NCBI GenBank assembly: GCA_947258895.1
Contig: CAMYKE010000066.1
Coordinates: 1 to 12,988 of the forward strand
From: an uncultured Pseudomonadales bacterium
GTDB taxonomy: Bacteria > Pseudomonadota > Gammaproteobacteria > Pseudomonadales > IMCC2047
DNA length: 12,988 nt
Reading direction: 5' to 3'
The stretch's first letter is position 1; every line of letters begins with the position of its first letter. The notes under the pieces were generated by a model, which had not been told where the DNA came from, ran no database searches, and saw nothing but the letters and a program-made list of their open reading frames with translations. This document shows positions 12,899 to 12,988 of this stretch, piece after piece. The translations under genes and the position numbers were made by a program.

Positions 12899-12988
12899 TA
12901 CAATTGCTTCCGCCAGGCACTGCTGTCACGCAGGTATACCGGCAGCGCTTGCTCCGCCGCAACCACCGAACCCTGCTCGAACCGGGCG
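12898..12988 (-). CDS. tsaB: tRNA threonylcarbamoyladenosine biosynthesis protein TsaB, C-terminal end
   Basis: The 29 or 30 visible C-terminal codons read ARFEQGSVVAAEQALPVYLR, then DSSAWRKQL and a TAA stop. The ALPVYLRD...AWRK ending is characteristic of TsaB (YeaZ; E. coli ends EPVYLRNNVAWKK). TsaB is the scaffold partner of TsaD in making t6A at position 37 of ANN-decoding tRNAs. The gene enters from the right edge, so nothing more can be said of its start. It is followed directly by uppP in the same direction. Confidence 0.8.
   Translation of the reverse strand, partial: ARFEQGSVVAAEQALPVYLRDSSAWRKQL

Overview
The window reads as a GC-rich chromosomal stretch of a gammaproteobacterium. 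The EF-Ts and S2 sequences, the Pseudomonas-type DapD, the HD/ACT-domain GlnD, RsmJ and the YffB-like protein beside dap genes all fit that class. I cannot name a genus. Every sizeable gene matches a family or shows interpretable features, and I see no tRNA, rRNA, IS element, phage gene or CRISPR array.

Layout. (1) 1-1713, minus strand: the rpsB-tsf operon (30S protein S2, then EF-Ts, which runs off the left edge), with an intrinsic terminator/attenuator between the genes. (2) 1714-2087: a non-coding divergent control region. Two back-to-back promoters appear to share one TATAAT core, and rpsB has a long structured leader. (3) 2088-6994, plus strand: the tightly packed run map-glnD-yffB-dapD (methionine aminopeptidase, PII uridylyltransferase, ArsC/Spx-like thioredoxin-fold protein, tetrahydrodipicolinate succinyltransferase). 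(4) 6984-7712, minus strand: a secreted lamin-tail-domain protein with a PEP-CTERM-like sorting tail, overlapping the 3' end of dapD and separating dapD from dapE. (5) 7896-9334, plus strand: dapE and a translationally overlapped small membrane protein. (6) 9443-10426, minus strand: a membrane-anchored cold-shock-domain protein and an Ala/acid-rich lipoprotein with a strong stem-loop between them. (7) 10684-11852, minus strand: a small hypothetical protein overlapping rsmJ (16S rRNA methyltransferase), which seems to start at CTG. (8) 12067-12988, minus strand: uppP (undecaprenyl-PP phosphatase, TTG start) after the C-terminal end of tsaB.

How the genes work together. The first half is growth machinery: ribosome and elongation factor on one side, and N-terminal Met removal, nitrogen signalling and lysine/diaminopimelate synthesis on the other, fired from one shared promoter region. 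DapD and DapE catalyse nearby steps of the succinylase branch to meso-diaminopimelate, which together with UppP-recycled undecaprenyl phosphate feeds peptidoglycan.

The most unusual observation is that the EF-Ts gene lacks about 22 residues (66 bp, in frame) covering the second half of its N-terminal UBA-like, EF-Tu-binding domain. Other points worth checking are the overlapping divergent promoters, the terminator with a competing downstream arm between rpsB and tsf, the CTGA overlap that starts rsmJ, an 11-codon ORF bridging tsaB and uppP, the membrane-tethered cold-shock protein, and repeated palindromic motifs upstream of the lipoprotein gene. I found no convincing new defence or mobile system here.
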